A stretch of 59,004 nt of DNA from Kribbella turkmenica (GTDB taxonomy: Bacteria > Actinomycetota > Actinomycetes > Propionibacteriales > Kribbellaceae), in contig NZ_SMKR01000019.1 in NCBI RefSeq assembly GCF_004348725.1, positions 1 through 59,004 of the forward strand. Direction: 5' to 3'. Below the pieces are notes generated by a model. The model was not told where the DNA came from. It worked only from the letters and a program-made list of their open reading frames with translations, and did not search any database. The position numbers and the translations under genes were made by a program. Below, piece by piece: positions 17,382 to 26,144 of this stretch (position 1 is its first letter; the number at the start of each line of letters is the position of its first letter).

Positions 17382-18453
17382 TTCAAGAGTCGGTGCCGCG
17401 GAAATCACCGCCGACGTCGTCTTCGACCCCGACCGGAGCGGGTACCACACCTTCCGGATCCCGTCCGTCCTGGCGCGGGACGAAGTGGTGCTCGCCTTCT
17501 GCGAGGGCCGCCTGCACGGGTCCGGGGACGCCGGCGAGATCGAGGTCGTACTGCGCCGATCGCTCGACGGCGGGCGAACCTGGCTGCCGTTGCAGGTGGT
17601 CTCCGCGGTGCCCGGCAAGACCTGCGGGAACCCGGTGCCGGTGATCGACCCGGCCAGTGGCGACATCGTGCTGGTCACGGTCGAGAACGGCGCGCACGCG
17701 GTCGAGATGTCGCTGGCCCGCGGCACCGATCCGGTCGACGGCCGGCGGATCTTCGTCCAGCGCTCGGCCGACGACGGCGCGACCTGGAGCGACACGGTCG
17801 AGATCACCGCGCAGGTGAAGCCGTCCGACTGGGGGTGGTACGCGACCGGGCCGTGCCACGGGATCGCGCTGACGACGGGGCGGCTCGTCGTACCCGCCAA
17901 CCACTCGTTCGTGCCATCGGAGCCGGTCGACGACCTGATCCGGCTGAACGGCGGCCACTGCATCTACAGCGACGACGGCGGGCACACGTGGTCGGTCGGC
18001 TTCGTCGATCGCAACGACGGCGCCGAGATCAACGCCAACGAGACGACCGTCGCCGAGTTGCCGGACGGGCGGCTGTACTTCAACGCCCGCAACCACCAGG
18101 GCACCGGGCCGGCCCGCGTGCACGCCTGGTCCTCGGACGGCGGTACGACGCTCGACGCGCCGTACGCCGGGATCCCGGAGGTCTCCGCACCGGGGATCCA
18201 GGGGAGTGTGCTCGCCCTGCCTGACGGCCGGTTGCTGTTGTCGACCCCGATCGATCCGACGAGTCGCCGGGAGCTGACCGTGTTCGTCAGCGAGGACTCG
18301 GGACAGTCCTGGCGACCCGCGCTCGTCGTGCACGAGAGCATGGCCGGCTATTCCGATCTGGTTCTGCTTCCCGACGGCCGCGTCGGGATCTTCTACGAGG
18401 CCGGCGAGACGTCCTCGTTCGCGACTCTTCGCTTCGCCACATTCGCCCTTTGA
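17377..18453 (+). CDS. Sialidase / neuraminidase-like beta-propeller (GH33 type)
   Basis: A 358-residue six-bladed propeller. The FRIP motif is FRIPS (26-30) with the first Arg of the carboxylate-binding triad. Asp boxes are SLDGGRTW (62-69), SADDGATW (130-137), SDDGGHTW (198-205), SSDGGTT (252-258) and SEDSGQSW (305-312). Y325 (GYSDL) is placed like the catalytic Tyr, and E341 (FYE) follows. It removes terminal sialic acid, or hydrolyses a similar sugar, from glycans. There is no signal peptide, so it seems to act on imported oligosaccharides. The start has no ribosome site and lies within the palindromic operator. Confidence 0.87.
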   Translation: MSSRVGAAEITADVVFDPDRSGYHTFRIPSVLARDEVVLAFCEGRLHGSGDAGEIEVVLRRSLDGGRTWLPLQVVSAVPGKTCGNPVPVIDPASGDIVLVTVENGAHAVEMSLARGTDPVDGRRIFVQRSADDGATWSDTVEITAQVKPSDWGWYATGPCHGIALTTGRLVVPANHSFVPSEPVDDLIRLNGGHCIYSDDGGHTWSVGFVDRNDGAEINANETTVAELPDGRLYFNARNHQGTGPARVHAWSSDGGTTLDAPYAGIPEVSAPGIQGSVLALPDGRLLLSTPIDPTSRRELTVFVSEDSGQSWRPALVVHESMAGYSDLVLLPDGRVGIFYEAGETSSFATLRFATFAL

Positions 18454-18467
18454 GGTTGGGAGACCCC

Positions 18468-19403
18468 TTGACCGACTCCGCCCAGTTGACCGGCGTCGTA
18501 CCGCCGCTCGTCACCCCGCTCACCCCCGAGTACGACGTCGATACCGCCTCGCTCGCCCGGCTGATCGAGTATCAGCTGACCGGTGGGGTGGGCGGCGTGT
18601 TCGTGCTCGGCACCTCCGGTGAAGGCACCTTCCTGACCGACGAACAGCGGCAGGTCGTGCTGGAGACCACCATGGCGGAGGTGTCAGGCCAGGTGCCGGT
18701 GCTGGCCGGTGTCATCGACACGTCGACCGCCCGGGCCGGTGCGCACCTGTCGGCCGCGCTGAAGGCCGGGGTGGACGGTCTGGTCGCGACCGCGCCGTTC
18801 TACGCCGCCACCCATCCGGCCGAGATCGAGCGGCACTTCGTGCGGCTCGCCTCGCTGGCCGAGGACACGCCGCTGTACGCGTACGACATCCCGTCGCGGG
18901 CGGGAGTGAAACTGCCGGCCTGGCTGATGATCTCGCTGGGCGAGCGTGGGGTCATCGCGGGGGTGAAGGACTCCAGCGGACAGGAGACGAGCCTGCGCCG
19001 GCTCGTGCTGGATCGGCGCGACGCCGGACTGTCCGGGTTCGCGATCATGACCGGGTCGGAGGTGACCGTCGACTCCTCACTGGCCTTCGGAGTCGACGGC
19101 GTCGTACCCGGGTTGGGGAACGTGGATCCGGCCGGGTACGTGCGGTTGTACGGCGCGGCGGCGTCCGGTGATGCGGCTGCCGCCCGGGCGGAGCAGGACC
19201 GGTTGATCAGGCTGTTCGAGATCATCGACGTGCCGGACCGGAGCCGGATGGGGGCGAGTTCGGCCGCATTGGGTGCGTTCAAGGCCGGGCTGTACCTGCT
19301 CGGGGTGATCGCCTGTCCGGTGACGGCGTACCCGTCGATCCCGCTCGACGACGCCGAGATCGAGGCGATCCGCCCGCTACTGGACCGAGCCGGATTACAC
19401 TGA
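18468..19403 (+). CDS. DapA/NanA-family aldolase (dihydrodipicolinate synthase / N-acetylneuraminate lyase)
   Basis: A 311-residue TIM-barrel class I aldolase. GTSGEG (48-53) binds the pyruvate carboxylate, Y139 (YDIP) is the catalytic Tyr and K167 (GVKDSSG) the Schiff-base Lys. The family includes sialate lyase, lysine biosynthesis enzymes and 2-keto-3-deoxy sugar-acid aldolases. Standing behind a sialidase and opposite a sugar ABC operon, a catabolic sialate or sugar-acid lyase is more likely than a lysine enzyme. TTG 18468 has GGGAG six bases upstream; the earlier TTG codons (18450, 18456) lack one. Confidence 0.85.
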   Translation: MTDSAQLTGVVPPLVTPLTPEYDVDTASLARLIEYQLTGGVGGVFVLGTSGEGTFLTDEQRQVVLETTMAEVSGQVPVLAGVIDTSTARAGAHLSAALKAGVDGLVATAPFYAATHPAEIERHFVRLASLAEDTPLYAYDIPSRAGVKLPAWLMISLGERGVIAGVKDSSGQETSLRRLVLDRRDAGLSGFAIMTGSEVTVDSSLAFGVDGVVPGLGNVDPAGYVRLYGAAASGDAAAARAEQDRLIRLFEIIDVPDRSRMGASSAALGAFKAGLYLLGVIACPVTAYPSIPLDDAEIEAIRPLLDRAGLH

Positions 19404-19428
19404 ACGGTCCTAGACGAGGAGGCCGGCG

Positions 19429-20139
19429 GTGACAACGGGTGGGCTCAGCCGGGCACGAGGTGCGGCGGGGAATCAGTCCTTCATCCGCGACCAGATGAAG
19501 TCGTACATCCTGGAGCGCGGGCTGAAGGCGGGTGACCCGCTGCCCAACGAGCAGGAGCTGATGGCGCAGCTCGGGGTCGGGCGGCACCCGCTGCGCGAGG
19601 CGATGAAAGCGCTGCAGGCCGTCGGCATCATCGAGATCCGGCACGGCTACGGTACCTACGTCGGCGAGGTCTCGCTGCAGTCGCTCGAGGACGGGCTCGC
19701 GTTCCGGATGTCTCAGTCGATGGCCGGCGACCTCCGGGACGTGCAGAACGTCCTGGAGGTCCGGCAGGCGATCGAGGTCGGTCTCGCGGCGGACGTGGTC
19801 GCGTTCTTCAGCTCGCACGGGTACGACACGCTCGAGCCGATCGTCGAGCGGATGGAGGCCAAGGCCGACGCCGGCGAGTACTTCCCCGTCGAGGACTGGG
19901 CCTTCCACCAGGCCCTCTACGAGCCGCTCGGCAACGCACTGGTGATCGACCTGCTCAGCGTTTTCTGGCGGACCTTCTCCCAGGTCGACGCACGCTTGCC
20001 GGGTGCGCGGTATTCACCCGCCGACGCCGCCGCCTGGCACCGTGATCTTCTGGTGGCACTGGAATCCGGTGACCCTGACTCCTTCGCCCGTTCCATGAAG
20101 AAGCACTTCCACGGCATCCACACCCGGTTGGGCGAATGA
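19429..20139 (+). CDS. GntR/FadR-family transcriptional regulator
   Basis: A 236-residue regulator with an N-terminal winged helix (about residues 15-80: LPNEQELMAQLGVGRHPLREAMKAL, then GYGTYVGE) and a helical FCD effector domain. In the FCD part, Asp in DWAFHQAL plus His in AWHRDLL and KHFHGIH form the usual metal and ligand site. GAGGAGG lies before GTG 19429. It is the last gene of the sialidase-aldolase group and probably controls that group and the divergent ABC operon, through the palindrome at 17362, in response to a sugar acid. Confidence 0.87.
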   Translation: MTTGGLSRARGAAGNQSFIRDQMKSYILERGLKAGDPLPNEQELMAQLGVGRHPLREAMKALQAVGIIEIRHGYGTYVGEVSLQSLEDGLAFRMSQSMAGDLRDVQNVLEVRQAIEVGLAADVVAFFSSHGYDTLEPIVERMEAKADAGEYFPVEDWAFHQALYEPLGNALVIDLLSVFWRTFSQVDARLPGARYSPADAAAWHRDLLVALESGDPDSFARSMKKHFHGIHTRLGE

Positions 20140-20146
20140 CGCCGCC

Positions 20147-20244
20147 TGCACATCGACAGGACGTATACCTCCACTGAGACGGTGACGGACAGCGCCTGAG
20201 CGTGGGGCGCCTGGAAGGACCGGGACACCTCCTGTCGATCTGCA
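20147..20244. repeat. 98-bp inverted-repeat element, copy 1
   Basis: The element begins and ends with TGCA. The left end is TGCACATCGACAGGACGTAT. The right end is the complement of TGCAGATCGACAGGAGGTGT, so the ends are inverted repeats of about 18 of 20 bases. The 58-base interior is not obviously palindromic. A second element of exactly the same length lies at 21162-21259. They flank the nuclease-like gene 20296-21156. The form resembles a small non-autonomous (MITE-like) element or a structured repeat. No transposase is nearby. Confidence 0.7.
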
Positions 20245-20295
20245 CCCTGTGGATAAGGCAGGCCGCGAATCGACCGCGTCGGGCACCATCCTTGG

Positions 20296-21156
20296 ATGGA
20301 ATCGGTCGGTGAGGTCCTCGTGCGCATGGGTGGGTGGGCCTGCTACGCCGAGCTTGTCGCGGCGGCTTCCCGCCATGCCGTCGCGGCTGCGCTCGCACGG
20401 GGAGAGGTGCAGCGGATCGGGCGAGGCATCTACGCGGTGCCAGGACTCCCGGCCGACGCGGTGGCGACCCTGGCCTACGACGGTGTCCTCTCGCATCTGA
20501 GTGCTGCGGCGGCGTTGGATCTTCCGCTCCTGGTGGCAGCGGAGAAGCCGCATGTCACGGTCCCGCCCAAGCGCCGCCCACGTCCGGGGCCACCCGCCGT
20601 GCTGCACTGGGCCGCCACCGGTTCCGGGGAACGACGGAACCGGATCACATCCCCGCTGCGGACCGTCGTCGACTGTTCCCGCATCCTCCCGTTCGCCGAG
20701 GCCCTGGCCGTCGCGGACGCAGCCCTCGCCACCGGACGCTTCAGCCACGAGGAGCTCCTTGCCGCCACTGCCGCGATGCGCGGTCCCGGCTGCCCGAACG
20801 CTCGCGCAGTGGCGGCGGCCGCGACCCGCCACTCCGGCAGCTTCCTCGAGTCCATGCTCCGGGCTCTCCTCATCAGCGAGGGCATCGATGGCTTCGAGCC
20901 ACAGGTCCTGGTGACCAACGGCTGGTTCCGCGCCCGGGTGGATCTGGGCCATCGGCGCGCCAGGCTGGCGCTGGAGGCCGACGGATTCGAGTTCCACGGA
21001 TCCCGGCGGGACTTCGCCGCCGACTGTCACCGATATGACGAACTGGTGGCAGCAGGGTGGCTGGTGCTCCGGCTCACGTACGAGCAGGTGATCGGCGATC
21101 CGGCCTGGGTCGTCGCCATGGTCCGTGCGACTCTGGCTCAGCGACTCGCGGGGTGA
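20296..21156 (+). CDS. AbiEi-like winged helix plus DUF559/Vsr-type PD-(D/E)XK nuclease
   Basis: A 286-residue two-domain protein. Residues 1-60 resemble the AbiEi antitoxin winged helix (RIGRGIYAVPG). The C-terminal third is a Vsr/DUF559-type endonuclease fold with E185 (FLESMLRALL), D216 (RVDLGHRRARLALEADG) and E227-A-D229, then FHGSRRDFAADCHRYDEL and WLVLRLTYEQV. Such proteins are common in actinobacteria and are often labelled antitoxins, but no AbiEii toxin lies next to it. ATG 20296 follows CACCAT by six bases, so it is probably leaderless. Both sides are bounded by matching 98-bp inverted-repeat elements, which is unusual. Nuclease activity is predicted only. Confidence 0.77.
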   Translation: MESVGEVLVRMGGWACYAELVAAASRHAVAAALARGEVQRIGRGIYAVPGLPADAVATLAYDGVLSHLSAAAALDLPLLVAAEKPHVTVPPKRRPRPGPPAVLHWAATGSGERRNRITSPLRTVVDCSRILPFAEALAVADAALATGRFSHEELLAATAAMRGPGCPNARAVAAAATRHSGSFLESMLRALLISEGIDGFEPQVLVTNGWFRARVDLGHRRARLALEADGFEFHGSRRDFAADCHRYDELVAAGWLVLRLTYEQVIGDPAWVVAMVRATLAQRLAG

Positions 21157-21161
21157 CGAAG

Positions 21162-21259
21162 TGCAGATCGACAGGACGTGTCCTCATCAGGAACAACGGA
21201 GCCTCGATAGTCGAGCGTGGCGATGACGCGCCGACCCCGATACCTCCTGTCGATCTGCA
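21162..21259. repeat. 98-bp inverted-repeat element, copy 2
   Basis: Same length and ends as the copy at 20147-20244. TGCAGATCGACAGGA occurs at the left end, and its exact complement at the right end (21245-21259). Interior sequence differs from copy 1 except for GAGCGTGG at nearly the same offset. It begins five bases after the stop of the nuclease-like gene and ends seven bases before the stop of the convergent XPB gene, so it may also act as a two-way terminator. Confidence 0.7.
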
Positions 21260-21266
21260 GGTCTGT

Positions 21267-22907
21267 CTAGGCAAACAGGTTCTCCGCGTCCACGATCGTG
21301 TACGCATAGCCCTGCTCGGCCAGGAAGCGCTGGCGGTGGGCGGCGAACTCGGCGTCGACGGTGTCCCGCGCGACGATCGAGTAGAACCTCGCCGTCCGGC
21401 CGTCGCCCTTCGGGCGCAGGACGCGGCCGAGACGCTGGGCTTCCTCCTGCCGGGAGCCGAAGGTGCCGGAGACCTGGATGGCGACCGACGCCTCGGGCAG
21501 GTCGATGGAGAAGTTGGCGACCTTGCTGACCACCAGGCGGGTGACCTCGCCGGCGCGGAACGCGTCGAACAGCCGCTGACGTTCGCGGACCGTCGTCTCA
21601 CCCTTGATCACCGGGCACTCCAGCCGTTCGCCGAGCTCGTCCAGCTGGTCGATGTACTGACCGATCACCAGCAGCGGCTCACCCGCGTGGTGCTCGGCGA
21701 TCCGCCGTACCAGCCGGGACTTCGCCGGGGTGGACGCGGCCAGCCGGTACCGGTCCTCGGGTTCCGCGGTCGCGTACACGAACCGCTCGGTCTGCTCCAG
21801 GTCCACCCGGACCTCGACACAGTCGGCCGGCGCGATCCAGCCTTGCGCCTCGATGTCCTTCCAGGGCGCGTCGTACCGCTTCGGCCCGATCAGCGAGAAC
21901 ACGTCGCCCTCGCGGCCGTCCTCGCGGACCAGGGTCGCGGTCAGGCCGATCCGCCGCCGGGTCTGCAGGTCGGCGGTCATCCGGAAGATCGGCGCCGGCA
22001 GCAGGTGCACCTCGTCGTACACGATCAGGCCCCAGTCGCGGGCATCGAACAGTTCCAGGTGCGAGTAGACGCCCTTGCGGCGCGTGGTCATCACCTGGTA
22101 CGTCGCGATCGTCACCGGGCGGATCTCCTTGCGGGCACCGGAGTACTCGCCGATCTCGTCCTCGGTCAGGCTGGTCCGGCGGACCAGCTCGTCCTTCCAC
22201 TGCCGCGCGGACACCGTGTTCGTGACCAGGATCAGTGTGGTCGCGGACGCCTGCGCCATCGCGGCCGCGCCGACGATCGTCTTTCCGGCGCCACACGGCA
22301 GCACGACCACACCGGAGCCGCCGTGCCAGAACGAGTCCACCGCCTGCTGCTGGTAGGGGCGCATGTCCCAGCCTTCGCGGACCAGGTCGATCTTGTGCGT
22401 CTCGCCGTCGACGTACCCGGCCAGGTCCTCGGCGGGCCAGCCGAGCTTCAGCAAGGTCTGCTTGAGGTGACCGCGCTCCGACGGGTGCACGAGGACGGTG
22501 TCGTCGTCGATGCGGGCACCGAGCATCGGCTTGACCTTGGCGCTGCGCAGCACCTCCTCGAGCACCGGCCGGTCGGTGGTGACGAGCACGAGACCGTGCT
22601 GCGGGTGCTTCTCCAGGCGGAGGCGGCCGTAGCGGTCCAGGGTCTCGGCGATGTCGACCAGGAGCGAGTGGGGGACCGGATACCGGCTGTAGCGCAGCAG
22701 TACGTCGATGACCTGCTCGGCGTCGTGTCCGGCGGCCCGGGCGTTCCACAGGCCCAGCGGCGTCAGCCGGTACGTGTGCACGTGCTCAGGAGCACGCTCC
22801 AGCTCAGCGAACGGTGCGATCGCCTTGCGGCAGTCGTTGGCGTCCGGATGTGCGGTCTCCAGCAGAAGCGTCTTGTCCGACTGCACGATCAATGGACCGT
22901 CTGTCAC
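21267..22907 (-). CDS. XPB-type DNA repair helicase
   Basis: A 546-residue superfamily 2 helicase of the bacterial XPB group. It has an N-terminal damage-recognition-like domain (about 1-170), Walker A PCGAGKT (204-210), DEVH box (298-301), the XPB-specific RED motif (R328-E329-D330, followed by GREGD) and QRLGRVLRPK (motif VI). GTG 22907 is chosen because GGGAG lies five bases upstream and TDGPLIVQSDKTLLLE is the usual start; ATG 22919 would add four residues. The gene for its associated protein lies just upstream on the same strand, the order seen in many actinobacteria. Confidence 0.93.
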   Translation of the reverse strand: MTDGPLIVQSDKTLLLETAHPDANDCRKAIAPFAELERAPEHVHTYRLTPLGLWNARAAGHDAEQVIDVLLRYSRYPVPHSLLVDIAETLDRYGRLRLEKHPQHGLVLVTTDRPVLEEVLRSAKVKPMLGARIDDDTVLVHPSERGHLKQTLLKLGWPAEDLAGYVDGETHKIDLVREGWDMRPYQQQAVDSFWHGGSGVVVLPCGAGKTIVGAAAMAQASATTLILVTNTVSARQWKDELVRRTSLTEDEIGEYSGARKEIRPVTIATYQVMTTRRKGVYSHLELFDARDWGLIVYDEVHLLPAPIFRMTADLQTRRRIGLTATLVREDGREGDVFSLIGPKRYDAPWKDIEAQGWIAPADCVEVRVDLEQTERFVYATAEPEDRYRLAASTPAKSRLVRRIAEHHAGEPLLVIGQYIDQLDELGERLECPVIKGETTVRERQRLFDAFRAGEVTRLVVSKVANFSIDLPEASVAIQVSGTFGSRQEEAQRLGRVLRPKGDGRTARFYSIVARDTVDAEFAAHRQRFLAEQGYAYTIVDAENLFA

Positions 22908-22954
22908 TGCGTCTCCCATTCACCGATGTCCGACCTTCCATTGTGCCTCAGCGG

Positions 22955-25240
22955 TCAACTGACGGGCCGGGCGGTGGAGATGCGGTGCAGGGCGTAGGTC
23001 CGGGGCTGGTCGGCGCCATCGTCGTAGGCCGTCAGCCAGCCGTCGGCCACCCGGACCGGCTCGACGATGCGTTCGGAGGCGGTGCCGTTGTGGTCGACGT
23101 ACGAGATCCAGGCGCGGGTGTGCGCCTCGGCGGCGTTCGCCAGCACGCTCATGATCTCGGCCGGAGCGGTGGGCTCGACCAGATTCTCGTCGGCCGGTCG
23201 CTCGGCCGCGATCCGGTCGCCCGCCCGGACCTTCTCGATCACGGCCTTCACCTGCTCGTCGGTGAGGTCGAGCGGGCTGTCCACGAAGTCACGGCTGGTA
23301 CGGCGTCGTGGCGTCTCACCTCGGCGCGTCGCCGCGGTCGTCACGTGCACGACGCCGTCGAACGTCTCCGCGAGCGGGGCCAGACCGGCCTCGCGCAGCC
23401 GGCTCAGCACCGTGTCCGGCGGCGACGGCGAGACCACGACCGTCGGAGCGAGCCGCCGGAACCGGATGCCCGGCAGATTCGAGCTGAGCAGGTGGGTGAG
23501 CACGTCCTCGTCGTCACAGCGCAGGTACGTCGACGCCGTACCGAGCCGCAGTACACCGTGCCGCCGGGCAACGTCGTCGATCAGGTACATCAGCGGCTGG
23601 GGAACCGGTGTCCGCGAGTGCTCGGCCAGCCACTTGTGCAACTGGTCCGCGGTCCGGCCGAGGTCGAAGGCTCGCCGTACCGAGCTCTCGCTGAACCTGT
23701 AGACGCCGGCGCCGCCGTGGGACTCCACATCGGCCATGGCGGTCAGTTCGTCCTGGACCGCACGGACCAGCGGGCCCGGCGCGATCGCGGTGAGGTCAGC
23801 CTGGAGAAGCACTTCGGACACCGGCTCGGGGACCAGGGCGCTGATCGCCGCGGCCAGGTCATCGGCTGTCGGCTCCGTCTCCATGAGCGGTCGAGCGTGC
23901 GCTGCCAGCGCGCCCAGCCCGGTCAGACCGAGTAGGGCTGCCTCGGTGATCGTCCACTCGACCAGCTCGTCGCGGAACTGCCCACCGCGTCGCGGCCGGT
24001 GCCAGGCGACCCAGGTGACCACGGACTCCGTGGCGGCTGCCGTCCCGGCTCCTGCCTCGGCCAGGGCTTGCAGCGTCAGCACTCGGACCTCTGGGGCCAG
24101 CAGCCGCTCCAGGTCCGGGGCGAGCGCGTTGACGAGTCGCTCGCGGGCTGTAGCCGTCGCGCCACCGCTGTCGCGCCGGCCGATCAGGCCGATCGCCCGC
24201 AGACCGGTGAACCAGGCCATCACGAGCTGCGCCCATCGGTGTGCGAGATCCTGCTCGAGCCAGTCGTCGTACGAGCTCGTGGGCAACCAGAACTCGCTCG
24301 TGCCGACCTCGACGGCCGCGACGAGTCCGGCGGCGTACGCGATCTCCAGGACCGCGGCGGCCGTCGGCTCTTCCACACCGATCTTCCCGGCCAGGCTGCG
24401 CAGGTCGCGCACACCGATGCCGCCAGTACGCAGTACCGGAGGCGGCTCGGTGCCCAGTTGCTCCAGCGCACGGTCGACCTGACGGACGAGGTCGAGCGCC
24501 GCGCCGGCCGCTGCCCGGTCGGCGATCGCCGCCGATACCTTCTTGCCGTCCAACGGCGGCGGAACCGGCCGGGTCGACGCGAGCACCCGGCCACCCCGCA
24601 GGTGCAGCCCGATCTGCCGCGGCAGCACGACGGTGTTCGCGTCCTTCGGTACGACGAGGCCGCGAGCGAGCAGCCGCTCGACCGGCGTCCGCGCGGTCGC
24701 TATCGTCACCGGTCGCTCCGCCTTCTCGACCGAACCGGTCGGCGGACCCCAGGTCAGCTTGTCGAGCACCGCACGCGCGTCCGGACCGGCCTCCTCGATC
24801 AGCTTGTCCAGGTCGCCGAAGTGCCTGGTGGTGACCGGACCGAGCCCGGCGGGTGTCGGGCCGAGCAGCTCGTGGACCGCGCGGATCGGCCGGAGATCGT
24901 CCTCGGTGCCCCAGACGAGAGCCAGTTCGAGCAGCTCGGCAACACGCGGCCGGACCACCTCGACCGACTGGTCGACGCCGGCCGCCAGCGCCGACAGCTC
25001 GACCGGCTCCGGCAGTGCCGACAGCGACTCCAGCAGGTCGACACCGAACTCGTCCAACCGGTTGATCGCCCGCGCGGCCGAAGCGTTGGTCGTCGCCCGG
25101 GCCGCCAACTGGCTGGTGTCCGCCGGAATCGGCACCGCCAGATCCGGCCGCCGCTGGAGCAGCCGACCGAGCGCGGCGTCGTCCCACGTACGCAGCGCCT
25201 CAGCGAGGGTCCGCGGGCGACTCGACTCGGTTGTGCTCAT
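22955..25240 (-). CDS. Helicase-associated protein with XPB/Ssl2-like N-terminal domain
   Basis: A 761-residue protein made of many winged-helix-like helical segments with no ATPase motifs. The family pairs with XPB helicases across actinobacteria and carries a domain like the N-terminal part of Ssl2/XPB (about residues 480-620, including LYLIDDVARRHGVLRLG-like sequence). The last part (about 680-761), ending ISYVDHNGTASERIVEPVRV and YALHRI, resembles the WYL-type fold. GGAGG precedes ATG 25240. It lies 47 bases upstream of the XPB gene and probably forms one operon with it. Role in the repair complex not established. Confidence 0.82.
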   Translation of the reverse strand: MSTTESSRPRTLAEALRTWDDAALGRLLQRRPDLAVPIPADTSQLAARATTNASAARAINRLDEFGVDLLESLSALPEPVELSALAAGVDQSVEVVRPRVAELLELALVWGTEDDLRPIRAVHELLGPTPAGLGPVTTRHFGDLDKLIEEAGPDARAVLDKLTWGPPTGSVEKAERPVTIATARTPVERLLARGLVVPKDANTVVLPRQIGLHLRGGRVLASTRPVPPPLDGKKVSAAIADRAAAGAALDLVRQVDRALEQLGTEPPPVLRTGGIGVRDLRSLAGKIGVEEPTAAAVLEIAYAAGLVAAVEVGTSEFWLPTSSYDDWLEQDLAHRWAQLVMAWFTGLRAIGLIGRRDSGGATATARERLVNALAPDLERLLAPEVRVLTLQALAEAGAGTAAATESVVTWVAWHRPRRGGQFRDELVEWTITEAALLGLTGLGALAAHARPLMETEPTADDLAAAISALVPEPVSEVLLQADLTAIAPGPLVRAVQDELTAMADVESHGGAGVYRFSESSVRRAFDLGRTADQLHKWLAEHSRTPVPQPLMYLIDDVARRHGVLRLGTASTYLRCDDEDVLTHLLSSNLPGIRFRRLAPTVVVSPSPPDTVLSRLREAGLAPLAETFDGVVHVTTAATRRGETPRRRTSRDFVDSPLDLTDEQVKAVIEKVRAGDRIAAERPADENLVEPTAPAEIMSVLANAAEAHTRAWISYVDHNGTASERIVEPVRVADGWLTAYDDGADQPRTYALHRISTARPVS

Positions 25241-25254
25241 CCCTCCAACGGTAC

Positions 25255-26037
25255 CTACTCCGCGGCGCCGGCAGTGGCGATGCGGCGGAAGCCGAGACGC
25301 TCGTAGACGGCGGCGACGGGTTTGGACTCGGCGGAGAGGAGGATGAGGTCGACCCCGTTGGCGAAGGCGTGCTCGGCCAGGACGCTGGTGACCGCGGCGG
25401 CCAGGCCGCGACGGCGCATCGACGGCAGAGTGCCGACGCCGACGATCTCGGTGGTCGCGCCGACGGGCTGGTGCGCACCGCTGGCGACCATGGCGTGGTC
25501 GGTGAACGCGCCGGCTGACACGGTGACGCCGCGGCGGGCACGATCCACGAGCCCGTCGACCAGGTCGTCGGAGATCTCGGCCGCCTTAGCGTCGCGGTCC
25601 TCCGGGCCCGCCTCGCCGACCGCCGTCCCCAGGTCGGCGAACGCGAGCGACGCGACCGCCCGGGCCTGGCGCAGTACGGCGCCGTCCGGCGGCAGGATCT
25701 CGCACCGGGCCGCGGCCGACGCCGGGCGGAAGTCGTCCCGCTCGAGGACCAGCAGCGGATGCTCGACCACCGACAGACGAGCCGCGGCCGCCGCGGGACC
25801 GAGCGACGGGCAGGTCTCGACCACCCACTCGAAGCTCAGTGGGATCTCCAGCTCCTGGCAGCGTGCCCGGACCGCCTCGATGTCGACCGGGTCGATCGTC
25901 GCCCCGGAGCCCGGCACCGGACGGGCGTAGTACGGCCAGACTGTCGTACTACGGAACAGGGTGAATGGACCGACCTGCTCGGCCACCGCCCCGGAGAGCG
26001 GAACCGCGTGGAGGTAGTCGTCGACTCTGGTGATCAT
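25255..26037 (-). CDS. GNAT-family N-acetyltransferase
   Basis: A 260-residue protein with a long N-terminal region and a C-terminal GNAT domain. The acetyl-CoA loop reads VGTLPSMRRRGLAAAVT (the Q/RxxGxG/A motif as RRRGLA), followed by ILLSAESKPVAAVYERLGFRRI. The N-terminal half is related to the same fold, so it may be a double-GNAT protein with one degenerate half. Target unknown. It ends 14 bases before the start of the helicase-associated gene and could be co-transcribed with it. Confidence 0.78.
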   Translation of the reverse strand: MITRVDDYLHAVPLSGAVAEQVGPFTLFRSTTVWPYYARPVPGSGATIDPVDIEAVRARCQELEIPLSFEWVVETCPSLGPAAAAARLSVVEHPLLVLERDDFRPASAAARCEILPPDGAVLRQARAVASLAFADLGTAVGEAGPEDRDAKAAEISDDLVDGLVDRARRGVTVSAGAFTDHAMVASGAHQPVGATTEIVGVGTLPSMRRRGLAAAVTSVLAEHAFANGVDLILLSAESKPVAAVYERLGFRRIATAGAAE

Positions 26038-26144
26038 CGCGGGCAGTGAATCACCCCTGGCGGAGGCGGCGCCATGGATTATGTCGAGGACCGCCGGCCG
26101 GCTCCGACGTTCCGATCGTCAGCAACGACGTGAAAGGAACACAC

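Noticed and set aside
20296..21156. A type IV AbiEi/AbiEii toxin-antitoxin system
   Set aside because: The N-terminal domain is AbiEi-like, but no nucleotidyltransferase toxin gene is adjacent and the protein carries its own nuclease-like C-terminus.
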